Shown here piece after piece: positions 1-7,796 of a stretch of DNA of 64,000 nucleotides. Under the pieces are notes generated by a model that was not told the DNA's origin, did no database searches, and saw only the letters and a list, made by a program, of their open reading frames with translations. The stretch is from contig NZ_CAKMMF010000005.1 of the NCBI RefSeq assembly GCF_927798095.1, positions 124,001 to 188,000 on the forward strand, given 5' to 3'. The stretch comes from Paenibacillus plantiphilus (GTDB lineage: Bacteria > Bacillota > Bacilli > Paenibacillales > Paenibacillaceae). A program made the position numbers and the translations under genes. Numbering within the stretch: position 1 is the first letter of the stretch; each line of letters starts with the position of its first letter.

Positions 1-2
1 TG

Positions 3-62
3 GTCCCAGGAAGAGTTGGCGGAATGGGTTCTAACCTGCTGAAAGATAAGTATAAGGAATAG
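3..62 (+). CDS. C-terminal end of an unidentified protein (partial)
   Basis: An open frame enters from the left edge and stops at TAG 60-62, giving 19 residues that end in LLKDKYKE. The other two forward frames also stop within 45 bases, so the assignment rests only on the plausible charged C-terminus. No family can be named from so short a tail. Confidence 0.25.
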   Translation, partial: VPGRVGGMGSNLLKDKYKE

Positions 63-112
63 ACGATAACTGATCAGGGCCGCGATAGGGCATTGCTTTT
101 GCCCAGCAGACT

Positions 113-1036
113 CTAAGTAACGGCAAGTTTTTTGGTGACACCCTTGATCCGCGTCAGCTTCTCCGGGTTGGAGATCAGATAGACGGAACGAACCTTGTTG
201 AGGCCACTGTTTGGCTCGAATGTAAAAGCGAAAGGGGGACCATCCGCGCGCTGCAGGAGCAGTCCCCGCTGTCCGCTGATCGATACTTGAATCATCGTCC
301 CTTTGAGCGAGCCTTTGCCGGCAATGCCGGAGAAGAAGGCGCCGATCCGATCCCGGCCTACGATTGGATTAAGCGCCGCGCGTACGACGCCTCCGCCATC
401 GCTAAGCAACACGGCATCTTCCGCTAGCAGATGGATGAATGATTCGAATCGGCCGGTGTCGGTCGCTTGGATGAACGATTGCACGAATCGGTCGATCGAA
501 GCATCGAGTGCGGCTTCGTTATCGATACGCGACCGATGGCCGATTTTTGCTATGGCTCGACTATAGATTTTGCGGCATGCGGCTTCAGATTTATTCAGAA
601 TCGCCGCGATGTCGGCGTAATCGTGGCCGAGTGACTCGCGCAATACGAAAACGGCCCGCTCAGGCGGCGTACATGTCTGCAATAAAACGAGCAGCGCATA
701 ACCGAGCTGTTCACGGCGGAGGATATGCTCCTGCGGTTCATTCTCCGAACCGGGCTCGATGACAGGCTCTGGAAGCCATTGTCCGGGATAGTTCTCACGG
801 TTGCGTGGAGCGGCCTTCATCATATTTAATGTGCGGTTCGTGATCATTTTGACAAGATAGGCTTTCGGATTCGTGATGTCGGCCATGTCGAGCTTGCTAA
901 CGGCTACGAATACATCCTGTACCGCGTCCTCGGCTTCGCTAACTGAGCCGAGCATTTGATAGGAGATGGAAGTAAGCAACGGCTTGTATTCGCGGTATAG
1001 CTGTTCGACTTGAAGCGTCATTCCGTTCGATGACAT
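113..1036 (-). CDS. ECF41-family RNA polymerase sigma factor (SigJ-like) with fused SnoaL-like domain
   Basis: This 307-residue protein has sigma region 2 at about residues 12-75, region 4 at about 115-165, and a SnoaL/NTF2-like C-terminal domain at about 180-300. Three hallmarks of the ECF41 group are visible: WLPEP (87-91) in the linker, DGGG (213-216) at the start of the C-terminal domain, and NPEKL (290-294) near the end. In this group the C-terminal domain replaces an anti-sigma factor and tunes activity. The start is ATG 1036 with GGAGG ten bases upstream. It lies downstream of the carboxymuconolactone decarboxylase gene on the same strand, the typical ECF41 partner, and probably shares its transcript. 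The signal sensed is unknown. Confidence 0.93.
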   Translation of the reverse strand: MSSNGMTLQVEQLYREYKPLLTSISYQMLGSVSEAEDAVQDVFVAVSKLDMADITNPKAYLVKMITNRTLNMMKAAPRNRENYPGQWLPEPVIEPGSENEPQEHILRREQLGYALLVLLQTCTPPERAVFVLRESLGHDYADIAAILNKSEAACRKIYSRAIAKIGHRSRIDNEAALDASIDRFVQSFIQATDTGRFESFIHLLAEDAVLLSDGGGVVRAALNPIVGRDRIGAFFSGIAGKGSLKGTMIQVSISGQRGLLLQRADGPPFAFTFEPNSGLNKVRSVYLISNPEKLTRIKGVTKKLAVT

Positions 1037-1136
1037 GGGGCATCGACCTCCGATCCGTATTTATATCATCTTATCCATGCACGAACAACTTATCAACTTC
1101 ACAGTGGTAGTGGTGGTGGTGACACCCGTACCGCCC

Positions 1137-1164
1137 CACCGCGCGCTGGGTGCTGCGCGCGGTG
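1137..1164. other. Perfect 10-bp hairpin between the decarboxylase and sigma genes
   Basis: CACCGCGCGC at 1137-1146 pairs perfectly with GCGCGCGGTG at 1155-1164 around an 8-base loop. No T-tract follows in the direction of transcription (minus), so it is a poor intrinsic terminator. It may instead protect or trim the decarboxylase message and lower sigma factor expression. Confidence 0.6.
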
Positions 1165-1188
1165 CAGAGAATGGCTGAATTTGCTTGC

Positions 1189-1638
1189 TCAGATGTCGAA
1201 GCAGCCTGGATACATGCCAGTAGAGATTGCGATGCGGTTCCAGCAGTTGATGGCGTTGATTGTGATGATTAATGCGACGAACTCGCTTTCGCTGAAGTGC
1301 CTCCGCACCTCGTCATAAACATCCTGAGGCACGCCGGCCTCGGAAATGAGTGTGACCGCTTCTGTCAGCGCGAGCACTGCCCGTTCCTTCTCGGTGAATA
1401 TAGGCGCATCGCGCCAAACGACGATCAAGTTCAACCGCTGCTCGGTTTCGCCCATGTTGCGAAGGTCGCTTGTATGCATATCGACGCAGAAGGAGCATCC
1501 GTTAATTTGTGAGGCTCTAATTTTGATTAGTTCATACAGAATCGGATCGAGCCCCATCTTTTTGGCGGATTCCTCTAATTTAAGCAATGACTGAAAGCCT
1601 GCGGGATTGGCCTCGCGATGGTTCATTCGTAGTTTCAT
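1189..1638 (-). CDS. Carboxymuconolactone decarboxylase / AhpD-like family protein
   Basis: The protein has 149 residues from ATG 1638. That start has GGAGG seven bases upstream and is preferred over longer in-frame starts. The AhpD-type redox motif is present: C48-S-F-C51 with H55 and an upstream glutamate. Family members act in peroxide reduction or lactone decarboxylation, often with small redox-active substrates. It is the standard genomic partner of ECF41 sigma factors, which are linked to decarboxylase, oxidoreductase or epimerase genes of this kind. A matching ECF41 promoter lies about 40 bases upstream, so it is probably the main regulon member. The substrate cannot be told from sequence. 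Confidence 0.88.
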   Translation of the reverse strand: MKLRMNHREANPAGFQSLLKLEESAKKMGLDPILYELIKIRASQINGCSFCVDMHTSDLRNMGETEQRLNLIVVWRDAPIFTEKERAVLALTEAVTLISEAGVPQDVYDEVRRHFSESEFVALIITINAINCWNRIAISTGMYPGCFDI

Positions 1639-1678
1639 TTTCATTCCTCCAGATGTTTTTGATGACCTCATTATTAAA

Positions 1679-1705
1679 GACAATTGAACAACCGGATTTG
1701 TGACA
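1679..1705 (-). promoter_or_regulatory. Predicted ECF41-dependent promoter
   Basis: On the minus strand TGTCACA (1699-1705) is followed after exactly 16 bases by TGTC (1679-1682). The ECF41 consensus, as recalled, is TGTCACA-N16-CGTC, so the -35 is perfect and the -10 matches 3 of 4. It sits about 40 bases before the decarboxylase start, which implies that the sigma factor drives its own operon. Confidence 0.75.
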
Positions 1706-1778
1706 AGTCGAAACACGACGAAGGCTAGCCAAAATGCATTATTTACCTGTATTTGTTCTTATATCATGCTCCAATAAG

Positions 1779-1825
1779 AAAAGGTGAAAAGCCCCCTCTC
1801 AGAATGAGGAGGCTTTTCACCTTTT
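1779..1825 (-). terminator. Strong intrinsic terminator, probably bidirectional
   Basis: A perfect 15-bp stem runs from AAAAGGTGAAAAGCC (1779-1793) to its complement at 1811-1825, with T-rich sequence on both sides. It overlaps the last codons of the minus-strand gene ending at 1817. Confidence 0.85.
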
Positions 1826-2551
1826 CTTTCGAAACCGGGGTGGAGACCTTCTAGCCGGATTTCGTGCAAAACGTTGCCTGTATGAAATAGGTAGTGCATG
1901 CTGACCGTCCACGTATTTGCTGACGGGATGCGAAGTCGTAATACGCTCGATAAAGAATGAGCGCGGATAGTAAGTTTCCCCATCAGTTTCTTTGTCCAAG
2001 CCAATATGCACCCAAGAGTTGTCGTAAGCATCAAATAAAATTAACTCACATTGAATTGCACTGGTGGGTATAGGAACATAACGAATCATAGCTGTACTTG
2101 ATAATAATAATTTGGGTAAATTATAAAAGAAGAGAAGTTTATCTTTGCAGCCATTGAAATGATTTTTACCTACATATGCCCGAAAAGAATTTATTTCTAT
2201 GGTGCCGTTCTTGATGCCCTCCCAGCCCGAAATCCCTTTGTATCGAGAGCGAGCAGCTAAAGCAGCAGGTGAAGAAAGCCTGTTTTTTGGAAACAGACCC
2301 TTTACCGCTGACTCAAGACCGATAAGGTGACAAAAACGATGTTTCTCAAAGAATAACTGTATGCGCTTTCCATTAGGCAACAGATAGTCGTACGAGTAAG
2401 GCATCAACACTTGGTCATAAACATCTTGTATCAACAAAAATTCTATATCCGAAATCAGTGGTTTAGATGGTAGTGCGAGTAAGTCAGAAAGTGTTAGCGG
2501 CACTTGAGTTTTCATCCTTTTACATGAAAAAAGCCCTGATGTTTCCATCAA
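1817..2551 (-). CDS. Uncharacterised protein, possibly PBECR4-type nuclease-fold domain
   Basis: The frame encodes 244 residues from a TTG at 2551. ATG 2548 and ATG 2515 are alternatives, and none has a well-spaced ribosome binding site, so the N-terminus is uncertain or trimmed. Residues 68-80 contain an FFEK-x-HLIGLE block resembling the conserved segment of PBECR4 domains (phage Barnase-EndoU-colicin-RelE-like nucleases), normally followed by a conserved aromatic/FY region as here. The C-terminus is very basic. No toxin or phage genes adjoin it. The family assignment is from memory of the motif and is tentative; the protein is otherwise hypothetical. Confidence 0.6.
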   Translation of the reverse strand: MMETSGLFSCKRMKTQVPLTLSDLLALPSKPLISDIEFLLIQDVYDQVLMPYSYDYLLPNGKRIQLFFEKHRFCHLIGLESAVKGLFPKNRLSSPAALAARSRYKGISGWEGIKNGTIEINSFRAYVGKNHFNGCKDKLLFFYNLPKLLLSSTAMIRYVPIPTSAIQCELILFDAYDNSWVHIGLDKETDGETYYPRSFFIERITTSHPVSKYVDGQHALPISYRQRFARNPARRSPPRFRKKR

Positions 2552-2988
2552 AGCTACAGGCTTAGTTTGAAGGTAGCAAAAATGCTCACGTCACGGAGAT
2601 TATAAGCCCCCCGGCGGGGCATCGAGGGCTACCGTCCTCGACGGTCCTGCGAAGCAGTGACCTTACTCATTACTATGTACATTATATAAACATTTATGCG
2701 CGAAATCAACCCGGTTTTAGCGGAGTTGCATCATAATTTCCGTCTCACTTGTATATCTCAACGGCTCCGATAATTTCTAACTGACTCAACCATGCAACGA
2801 GGTGAATCGCATCAGGCAGCAAATTATATTTTTTCGCTTGAAAACCGTGTCTTCTCGTGGTCCTGCAGCCATCATTCATGTGCGTCTAGTTGAAAATACC
2901 TAAAATTTCGTCAAAGTATCCTAATATAGGGTAGAAATAAATCGATGTTCCACGGTATAGTGGAGAAGGATATAGCCGCCATTCTATT
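2552..2988. other. 437-bp intergenic region
   Basis: It holds short GC-rich hairpins around 2608-2650 (for example GCCCC-CCGGC-GGGGC) and an AT-rich stretch before the YiaA-like gene. The only coding signal is a weak 44-codon minus frame at 2745-2879, listed separately. No clear promoter stands out. Confidence 0.5.
2745..2879 (-). CDS. Possible small protein or decayed C-terminal remnant
   Basis: A 44-residue ATG frame ends in a well-formed hydrophobic segment (LLPDAIHLVAWLSQLEIIGA) and a charged tail. No ribosome binding site precedes it. It may be the remnant of a longer protein and is kept only as a candidate. Confidence 0.22.
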   Translation of the reverse strand: MNDGCRTTRRHGFQAKKYNLLPDAIHLVAWLSQLEIIGAVEIYK

Positions 2989-3012
2989 TTGTATAGGGAG
3001 AGGAACCGCAAG

Positions 3013-3489
3013 ATGAATCAGAGGTATCGCAAACGGAACACGGCTGCGTTCACCGCGGCATCGTATTTTGCATTAGGCGCAGGTCTTTTTCTGTTCTGTC
3101 TGGGCGTGTACAACGCCGATTGGGAATTGAACGTGAAAGGGTATTATCTGCTTTGCATGGTATTGATTACAATCACCTGTATTGTGATGCAGAAGGTCGT
3201 TCGAGACAACACAGAAGATAAAGAAATTCGCTTGGATAACCCGAAACACCGGATGAGGAACACAGGAGCTTTCACAGGGATGGCTGTTGCCGGTTTGATT
3301 ATCGGGTATGCGATGTTCTTTATTGGCCTGTACAACGCTCCATTTGAGTTAAATGTAAAGGGGTATTACATAGCTGTTATTCTGTTGATCTCATATAGCG
3401 CCATAGGTGTTCAGAAAGTGACGAGGGATAACGCGGAAGACAATGAAATTATCGCAGAGCAAGATGCCAGACGGAACATTCAGGGATAA
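3013..3489 (+). CDS. YiaA/YiaB-family inner membrane protein with tandem domains
   Basis: The protein has 158 residues from ATG 3013, preceded by GGGAGAGG. It holds two copies of the YiaAB domain about 75 residues apart. Each copy has two membrane helices and the block YNA-(D/P)-(W/F)-ELNVKGYY, followed by QKV-(V/T)-RDN-(T/A)-ED. This gives a four-helix membrane protein with short loops. The family is conserved in bacteria but its function is unknown. The gene stands alone and ends at a strong terminator. The internal duplication is evident directly from the repeated motifs. Confidence 0.85.
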   Translation: MNQRYRKRNTAAFTAASYFALGAGLFLFCLGVYNADWELNVKGYYLLCMVLITITCIVMQKVVRDNTEDKEIRLDNPKHRMRNTGAFTGMAVAGLIIGYAMFFIGLYNAPFELNVKGYYIAVILLISYSAIGVQKVTRDNAEDNEIIAEQDARRNIQG

Positions 3490-3517
3490 AGAGCATCGAA
3501 GTTTTGTTCAAAATGAG

Positions 3518-3545
3518 GAAGCCCATCCAGTGGAGGATGGGCTTC
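3518..3545. terminator. Bidirectional terminator
   Basis: GAAGCCCATCC (3518-3528) and GGATGGGCTTC (3535-3545) form a perfect 11-bp stem between two convergent genes, the YiaAB gene on plus and the gene ending at 3580 on minus. Confidence 0.8.
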
Positions 3546-3579
3546 ATTCATATCTGAGAGCTTTCCCTGTCCTTCTTCT

Positions 3580-4260
3580 CTAGATACCGAATCGCCTGCT
3601 CCATTCGTCATTCGGCTTGTCGTCTGCCCGTTGATTGAGCCATTTATCTACTTGCGGGTAGTTTGTGCGAAAACGCTGTATCAGTTCCTTCTTGTCTTCA
3701 TCGGATACGGTACCATGCTCCAGCATGATCATCAGTCTTTCTACGGAATCATCCTCCTCCATTACATCCCGATGAAACTCATAATCGGAGCCAGTCTTGG
3801 GATCGTAGCCTTCCCGGCTTGTCTGTTGCCTTTGTACGACGGTGGGTATGGTAAAGCTGTTAAGCTCTGCCCATGAATTGTAGTATTCATGCCTCAGACC
3901 TTCTTTTTGATGGATGCATGCTATCCCTTGATTATTAAAGATATGGGCAGGGACACATGCAAAGGACCCGTCATGAGGGTTATAGCCGACAACAAAATCG
4001 ACAGAGCGCAATGTAAAGCTATCGCGTTTCCCATTCGGGTAAGCTTTGATTTTGTAAACCTGATAAGGCAAGGCTGAGTTGTTATAGTTTTCGTCAAATT
4101 GCAAATGGCAGATCCGTATGCGGGCAGCTCTATCTTCGCTATTCACAATGAGATGATAGTTAGGCTCGTTGCCGGAGTTGATGGCGATGCTTAACCCTTT
4201 GTCACGGAGCATCTCAGCTACTTTTGGAATTGCTGCTTCTAAAGAGTAACGCTTCTGCAT
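3580..4260 (-). CDS. Hypothetical protein (226 residues)
   Basis: The start is ATG 4260, with AGAAAGGTGG six bases upstream; the longer ATG at 4284 lacks a site. The N-terminal half is a mixed alpha/beta domain with charged strands (ARIRI, YQVYKIKAY, SVDFVVGYNP) followed by a segment seen in some PD-(D/E)XK-like endonuclease folds, where a group working out substrate cysteine/tyrosine residues (FACVPAHIF) forms the next strand. The C-terminal 70 residues are acidic and helical. No catalytic signature is clear enough to call. It is monocistronic and convergent with the YiaAB gene. Confidence 0.7.
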   Translation of the reverse strand: MQKRYSLEAAIPKVAEMLRDKGLSIAINSGNEPNYHLIVNSEDRAARIRICHLQFDENYNNSALPYQVYKIKAYPNGKRDSFTLRSVDFVVGYNPHDGSFACVPAHIFNNQGIACIHQKEGLRHEYYNSWAELNSFTIPTVVQRQQTSREGYDPKTGSDYEFHRDVMEEDDSVERLMIMLEHGTVSDEDKKELIQRFRTNYPQVDKWLNQRADDKPNDEWSRRFGI

Positions 4261-4509
4261 GAAATACCACCTTTCTCTAGTCATTCTTCAACCGCGTTTT
4301 GTTAGCACCGGGGTAAAGGTTGGACTCATGTCTTCCGCAGCTGGGCTAGCCGTTAGTAGAGACACTGTTATAGTATCATATATGGATTTTGCATGAATCC
4401 GAATTGGAGGCCATATTTAGCCGAATTCGGGGGAATTCAGCGATTTTCCTGAGAAGGCGATAGAACGATCTGCTAGATTTCCTATAACAGTCTTAGGAAA
4501 AAGTCACAA

Positions 4510-5448
4510 ATGCTCGGTTTCGGACATTTATTGTTCAGAAAAGCAAAATTTTCAATAATAAAGAGGTTTGCAAAGAGGATTTTTAAACGTGGTAGAGAAA
4601 ATATTAATTGGAAAAATTTACTTAGGGGGACGATGGTGATGCTCCGACGTCGTGATCGCACTCAAGCCAGATGGATGCCCGCAAGGCTGCTCGTAGACAA
4701 CATAAGAAGTCTGCTGCGAGGCTGGTTATTTCAAATGACAACCCGAAAAGCGAATGCAGATTATGAGTTATCGAGTTATATAGTCCTCTCGGAATCGATC
4801 ATCCAGGTTTCTCGTTGGGATGGGGATGAAGAGATTAACAGGCGTCGTTTTCATAACATGCATACGGCATGCACCCTCATGGATGGGGTATGGCTCGAAC
4901 CGAACCAAATTTTCTCTCTCCGAAGGTTTTATAAGGATACCCCGGGCGAGCTGGGATTCCAAGAGGGTCCAGTTATTATTAATGGCAAGGTTACCTTCGC
5001 GAATGGCGGCGGCGTGTGTGCGGCTGCTTCTTTAATATTCGATGCGGCATTGAAAGCCAATCTCTCCATTCTAGAGAAGCACAATCATAGCGCTGACATG
5101 TGGGGAGAATCGCGATTCATCCATCTCGGAGGCGATGCCACCTACGCATACGGCCGCAAAGATCTGAAGCTGCGCAATTCGCATGAGGGCGATATTATCG
5201 TGAGAGCAGACTTTGATTATAATACCTTGACGCTGACATGCCGCCTCTATTCGCCAATCCCTCTTGCGGGGACGGTTCGGATCGACAATGAGATTCTTCA
5301 AGAGTTGCTGCCCGCCCAAGAAGATGGTCATAAGTACCGCAATGGCAGCATTGTATGGACACGCCGGTATTTATGCTCAGCTTCGGGCCGAGAAAGGTTA
5401 ACATATTCCAAGAAGGAGATCTATCAACCTTTTCGCCTGAGAGAATAG
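4510..5448 (+). CDS. VanW family protein
   Basis: The frame encodes 312 residues. The VanW core spans about residues 110-260 and shows the usual order: FSL-R block, a GF-x-EGPVI strand, the glycine-rich GGGVC motif (about residue 165), HNHS (about 191), and GGDATYAYGRKDLKLRN. VanW was named from a vancomycin resistance cluster but its role is unknown, and most homologues lie outside resistance loci, as here. A basic, helical N-terminus of about 40 residues precedes the core. An alternative start at ATG 4633, just after AGGGGG, would remove it, so the N-terminus is uncertain. Confidence 0.85.
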   Translation: MLGFGHLLFRKAKFSIIKRFAKRIFKRGRENINWKNLLRGTMVMLRRRDRTQARWMPARLLVDNIRSLLRGWLFQMTTRKANADYELSSYIVLSESIIQVSRWDGDEEINRRRFHNMHTACTLMDGVWLEPNQIFSLRRFYKDTPGELGFQEGPVIINGKVTFANGGGVCAAASLIFDAALKANLSILEKHNHSADMWGESRFIHLGGDATYAYGRKDLKLRNSHEGDIIVRADFDYNTLTLTCRLYSPIPLAGTVRIDNEILQELLPAQEDGHKYRNGSIVWTRRYLCSASGRERLTYSKKEIYQPFRLRE

Positions 5449-5589
5449 AGGAGGCTTGCCAAGGGCATCGCATAGTAGGTCGGGCATAATCGTGTAGAAA
5501 ATAGTTATTTTGCACCTGACAATTGGTAAATGTGATCGAATATAATTTTATTTGGATATAATATCATCGCATAACCATGAGGAGGCATA

Positions 5590-5976
5590 ATGAAAATCAT
5601 TCGTTTAGCAATCGTAATTTGTCTTATGGTCACAATGGCAGCGTGCAGCAGTTCGAACAGCGACAAAGGGACCGAACCAGCGGGAGGTTCGACGACCCCA
5701 TCAACGACGCAGCCGACAAATGGAAATTCAGAGTCTTCGGATAAAATAAAGATCACGAAAGAGCAATACGCCAAAATCAATAATGGAATGACCTATCAGG
5801 AAGTGACCGATATTGTCGGCGGCGAAGGCGAAGTAATCACAGAGAGCGGCGAAAAGGGCAGCGATATGTATGGAATCGGTGTTATGTATGAAGGCGAGGG
5901 AGGCGTTGGAGCGAGCGCCAACTTCGTATTCATTGGAGACAAACTGCAAACGAAAACGCAGTTTGGACTTGAGTAG
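5590..5976 (+). CDS. Lipoprotein with BamE-like DUF3862 domain
   Basis: The 128-residue protein has a signal peptide ending in the lipobox MAAC (Cys about residue 19), then a Ser/Thr/Pro-rich linker of about 30 residues. The compact C-terminal domain has KITKEQYAKINNGM, EVTDIVGGEGE and a final FGLE strand. This is the DUF3862 pattern, a small BamE/SmpA-like fold on the outer face of the Gram-positive membrane. GAGG lies six bases before ATG 5590. Its function is unknown. It is monocistronic. Confidence 0.85.
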   Translation: MKIIRLAIVICLMVTMAACSSSNSDKGTEPAGGSTTPSTTQPTNGNSESSDKIKITKEQYAKINNGMTYQEVTDIVGGEGEVITESGEKGSDMYGIGVMYEGEGGVGASANFVFIGDKLQTKTQFGLE

Positions 5977-6002
5977 AGGCTGCTCGGGGAAACGTTTTGA
6001 GG

Positions 6003-6038
6003 GCTGTGACAGGTCATGAGCAAGTGATCTGTCACAGC
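6003..6038 (+). terminator. Hairpin after the DUF3862 gene
   Basis: GCTGTGACAG (6003-6012) pairs perfectly with CTGTCACAGC (6029-6038). The tail is not T-rich, so termination would be weak. It is placed 27 bases after the stop codon. Confidence 0.5.
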
Positions 6039-6233
6039 TTAAAGCACTCATCACAACAGAAGAAATATCGGGGGGTTGGCTGCCCAGAATGCTTCCCCAT
6101 CGTTGCTGTTTGGCTGACCGATGTGAGCTTGTTGTTCGGAGACCAGGCACATGGAATGCACCTGTAAAATAGAAAGGTGGAATTGACATCGCGCCTCGAT
6201 ATAACTATACTGGTTACAACGGTGGTGATGACA

Positions 6234-6650
6234 TTGAAGCAAATAAGTACGCGCTTTTCTATTGCAGTGCATACCCTGTCTCTGATTGCTGTGAGTCCGA
6301 ACGATTGCACCGGGGATTTTATCGCGGGGAGCGTAAACACTAATCCGGTTGTAATCCGAAGAATTATGGGGATGCTAAAGAAAGCAGGCTTAGTGGATGT
6401 TCGTCCTGGGGTAGGAGGAGCTACCTTGCTCAAGGATCTCGACCGGATTACACTCCTTGATGTATATCGTGCTGTGAATGTGACGGAAGAGAACCAGTTG
6501 TTCCGCATTCACGAGAACCCCAATATCAACTGTCCTGTGGGACGAAATATCGAACAAGTCCTTCAAGCAGAATTGAAAGACGCGCAATCCGCTATGGAAC
6601 AGCGGCTGGCAGGAACGACGTTGGATCAACTGATCAGCAAGTTCGAATAA
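6234..6650 (+). CDS. Rrf2 family transcriptional regulator (YwnA-like)
   Basis: The protein has 138 residues from TTG 6234, with GGTGG eight bases upstream; ATG 6228 is only two bases from that site. The N-terminus (ISTRFSIAVHTLSLI) and the winged-helix segment VVIRRIMGMLKKAGLV-x-VRPG-x-GGA are typical of Rrf2. Only scattered cysteines are present, with no iron-sulfur cluster trio of the IscR type, so it more resembles the YwnA/CymR branch. It precedes an NAD(P)H-dependent quinone oxidoreductase-like gene, matching the ywnA/ywnB arrangement in Bacillus. A symmetrical operator lies between the two genes, so it probably represses the neighbour. Confidence 0.88.
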   Translation: MKQISTRFSIAVHTLSLIAVSPNDCTGDFIAGSVNTNPVVIRRIMGMLKKAGLVDVRPGVGGATLLKDLDRITLLDVYRAVNVTEENQLFRIHENPNINCPVGRNIEQVLQAELKDAQSAMEQRLAGTTLDQLISKFE

Positions 6651-6651
6651 A

Positions 6652-6676
6652 TAAAAGCTCTCCAGGGAGCTTTTAT
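6652..6676 (+). terminator. Terminator of the Rrf2 gene
   Basis: AAAAGCTC and GAGCTTTT flank a short loop directly after the stop codon, followed by an AT-rich tail. Confidence 0.7.
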
Positions 6677-6687
6677 TATATACCTAA

Positions 6688-6725
6688 GTTGTAACTAATA
6701 TTGTTATAACTAAAACTATTACAAC
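6688..6725. promoter_or_regulatory. Nested palindromic operator upstream of the oxidoreductase gene
   Basis: An outer inverted repeat GTTGTAA (6688-6694) / TTACAAC (6719-6725) and a central perfect palindrome GTTATAAC (6703-6710) share one axis at 6706.5. The block lies 20 bases before the next start and is the likely binding site of the Rrf2 protein encoded just upstream. A related TTACAAC occurs close to the Rrf2 start codon. Confidence 0.65.
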
Positions 6726-6745
6726 AAGACATGGAGGAAACATTC

Positions 6746-7609
6746 ATGAAAATTTTAGTTACTGGCGCAACAGGGAAATTGGGAGCGAAAGTGGTTGAAA
6801 CGCTATTGAGATCCGTACCGGCGAGTCAGTTGGCTGTTAGTGTCCGCAATCCCGAGAAAGCGGAAGCCCTTCGCAACCGAGGAGTAGACGTTCGGCAAGG
6901 AGATTTTGACCGTCCGGAAACGTTGGATGCGGCCTTCGCAGGGATCGACCGGATTCTGATCATCTCGGCAGATGGAGATAACGAAACGAGAATTCGTCAG
7001 CATACGAATGCGGTAGAAGCAGCTGCACGCGCACATGTAAATTTTATTGCTTATACTAGCGTGGCGAATGCCAGTGAAAGTAAATTGTTCCTTGCCCCAC
7101 CACATCAAGCTGCGGAACAAGCGATACTGAAAACGGGCATTCCTTACTCGTTCCTGCGTAATAACTGGTACCTGGAGAACGAGACTGCGGGCATTCAAGG
7201 TGTGATGGCAGGAGCGCCTTGGGTGACTTCTGCGGGCTCTGGCAAGACCGGCTGGGCGCTGCAGCAGGATTATGCGGAAGCAGCGGCGGCTGTATTGACA
7301 GGGGACGGTCATGAGAATACCGTCTATGAGTTGTCCGGCGAGCTGCTGACGCAGGATGAACTGGCTTCCGCTCTGGGCACTGTATTGGGCAAGGAAGTGC
7401 CGGTGCAGCATGTCGAGGATAGCGTCTATGCTGACATTATGGAGGGTGCTGGCGTACCAGAATTCGTAATTCCCATTCTTGTAGGCATTCAGCAAAGCAT
7501 TCGCGAGGGCTCCCTGGAGATCGAGAGCAATGATTTCGAGAAGCTTCTCGGCAGGCCGGCAACGCCACTCGCGGAGGGTCTCAGCCAGCTTGTGAGTCAG
7601 AAAGCTTAA
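6746..7609 (+). CDS. NAD(P)-binding NmrA/QorB-like oxidoreductase (YtfG family)
   Basis: This 287-residue Rossmann protein starts at ATG 6746, with GGAGG eight bases upstream. The nucleotide-binding motif is GATGKLG (residues 7-13). SVRNP (about 32-36) binds the NADPH phosphate side. NNWYLEN and a helical substrate cap follow, as in type 2 NAD(P)H:quinone oxidoreductases. The Rrf2 regulator just upstream and the symmetrical operator between them suggest induction by electrophiles, quinones or oxidants. The cofactor specificity and substrate are inferred from the family only. Confidence 0.88.
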   Translation: MKILVTGATGKLGAKVVETLLRSVPASQLAVSVRNPEKAEALRNRGVDVRQGDFDRPETLDAAFAGIDRILIISADGDNETRIRQHTNAVEAAARAHVNFIAYTSVANASESKLFLAPPHQAAEQAILKTGIPYSFLRNNWYLENETAGIQGVMAGAPWVTSAGSGKTGWALQQDYAEAAAAVLTGDGHENTVYELSGELLTQDELASALGTVLGKEVPVQHVEDSVYADIMEGAGVPEFVIPILVGIQQSIREGSLEIESNDFEKLLGRPATPLAEGLSQLVSQKA

Positions 7610-7638
7610 CCACCGCAAGGTGCTCCCTATTCCTATCA

Positions 7639-7670
7639 CCGATCTCTCTGAAGCTGGAGAGGTCGGTTTT
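7639..7670 (+). terminator. Terminator of the oxidoreductase gene
   Basis: CCGATCTCTC and GAGAGGTCGG form a 10-bp stem with one G-U pair, followed by TTTT. Confidence 0.75.
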
Positions 7671-7796
7671 CACGTTAAATACAAAATCAAGCGGTCTTGG
7701 TCCTGATTGCAGTGGATTAAGGCCGCTTTATGTTATATTCAAGTTAAGACAGCTTTGTCCTTAATGACAAACCACTCAGAAAAGGAAGTGCGAACA

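Noticed and set aside
5195-5515. Minus-strand frame at the end of the VanW gene
   Set aside because: It lies on the VanW coding strand opposite and has no ribosome binding site.
6803-7639. Long minus-strand frame opposite the oxidoreductase gene
   Set aside because: It is a shadow of the plus-strand gene; its residues show no family pattern and the true gene has a strong ribosome binding site.
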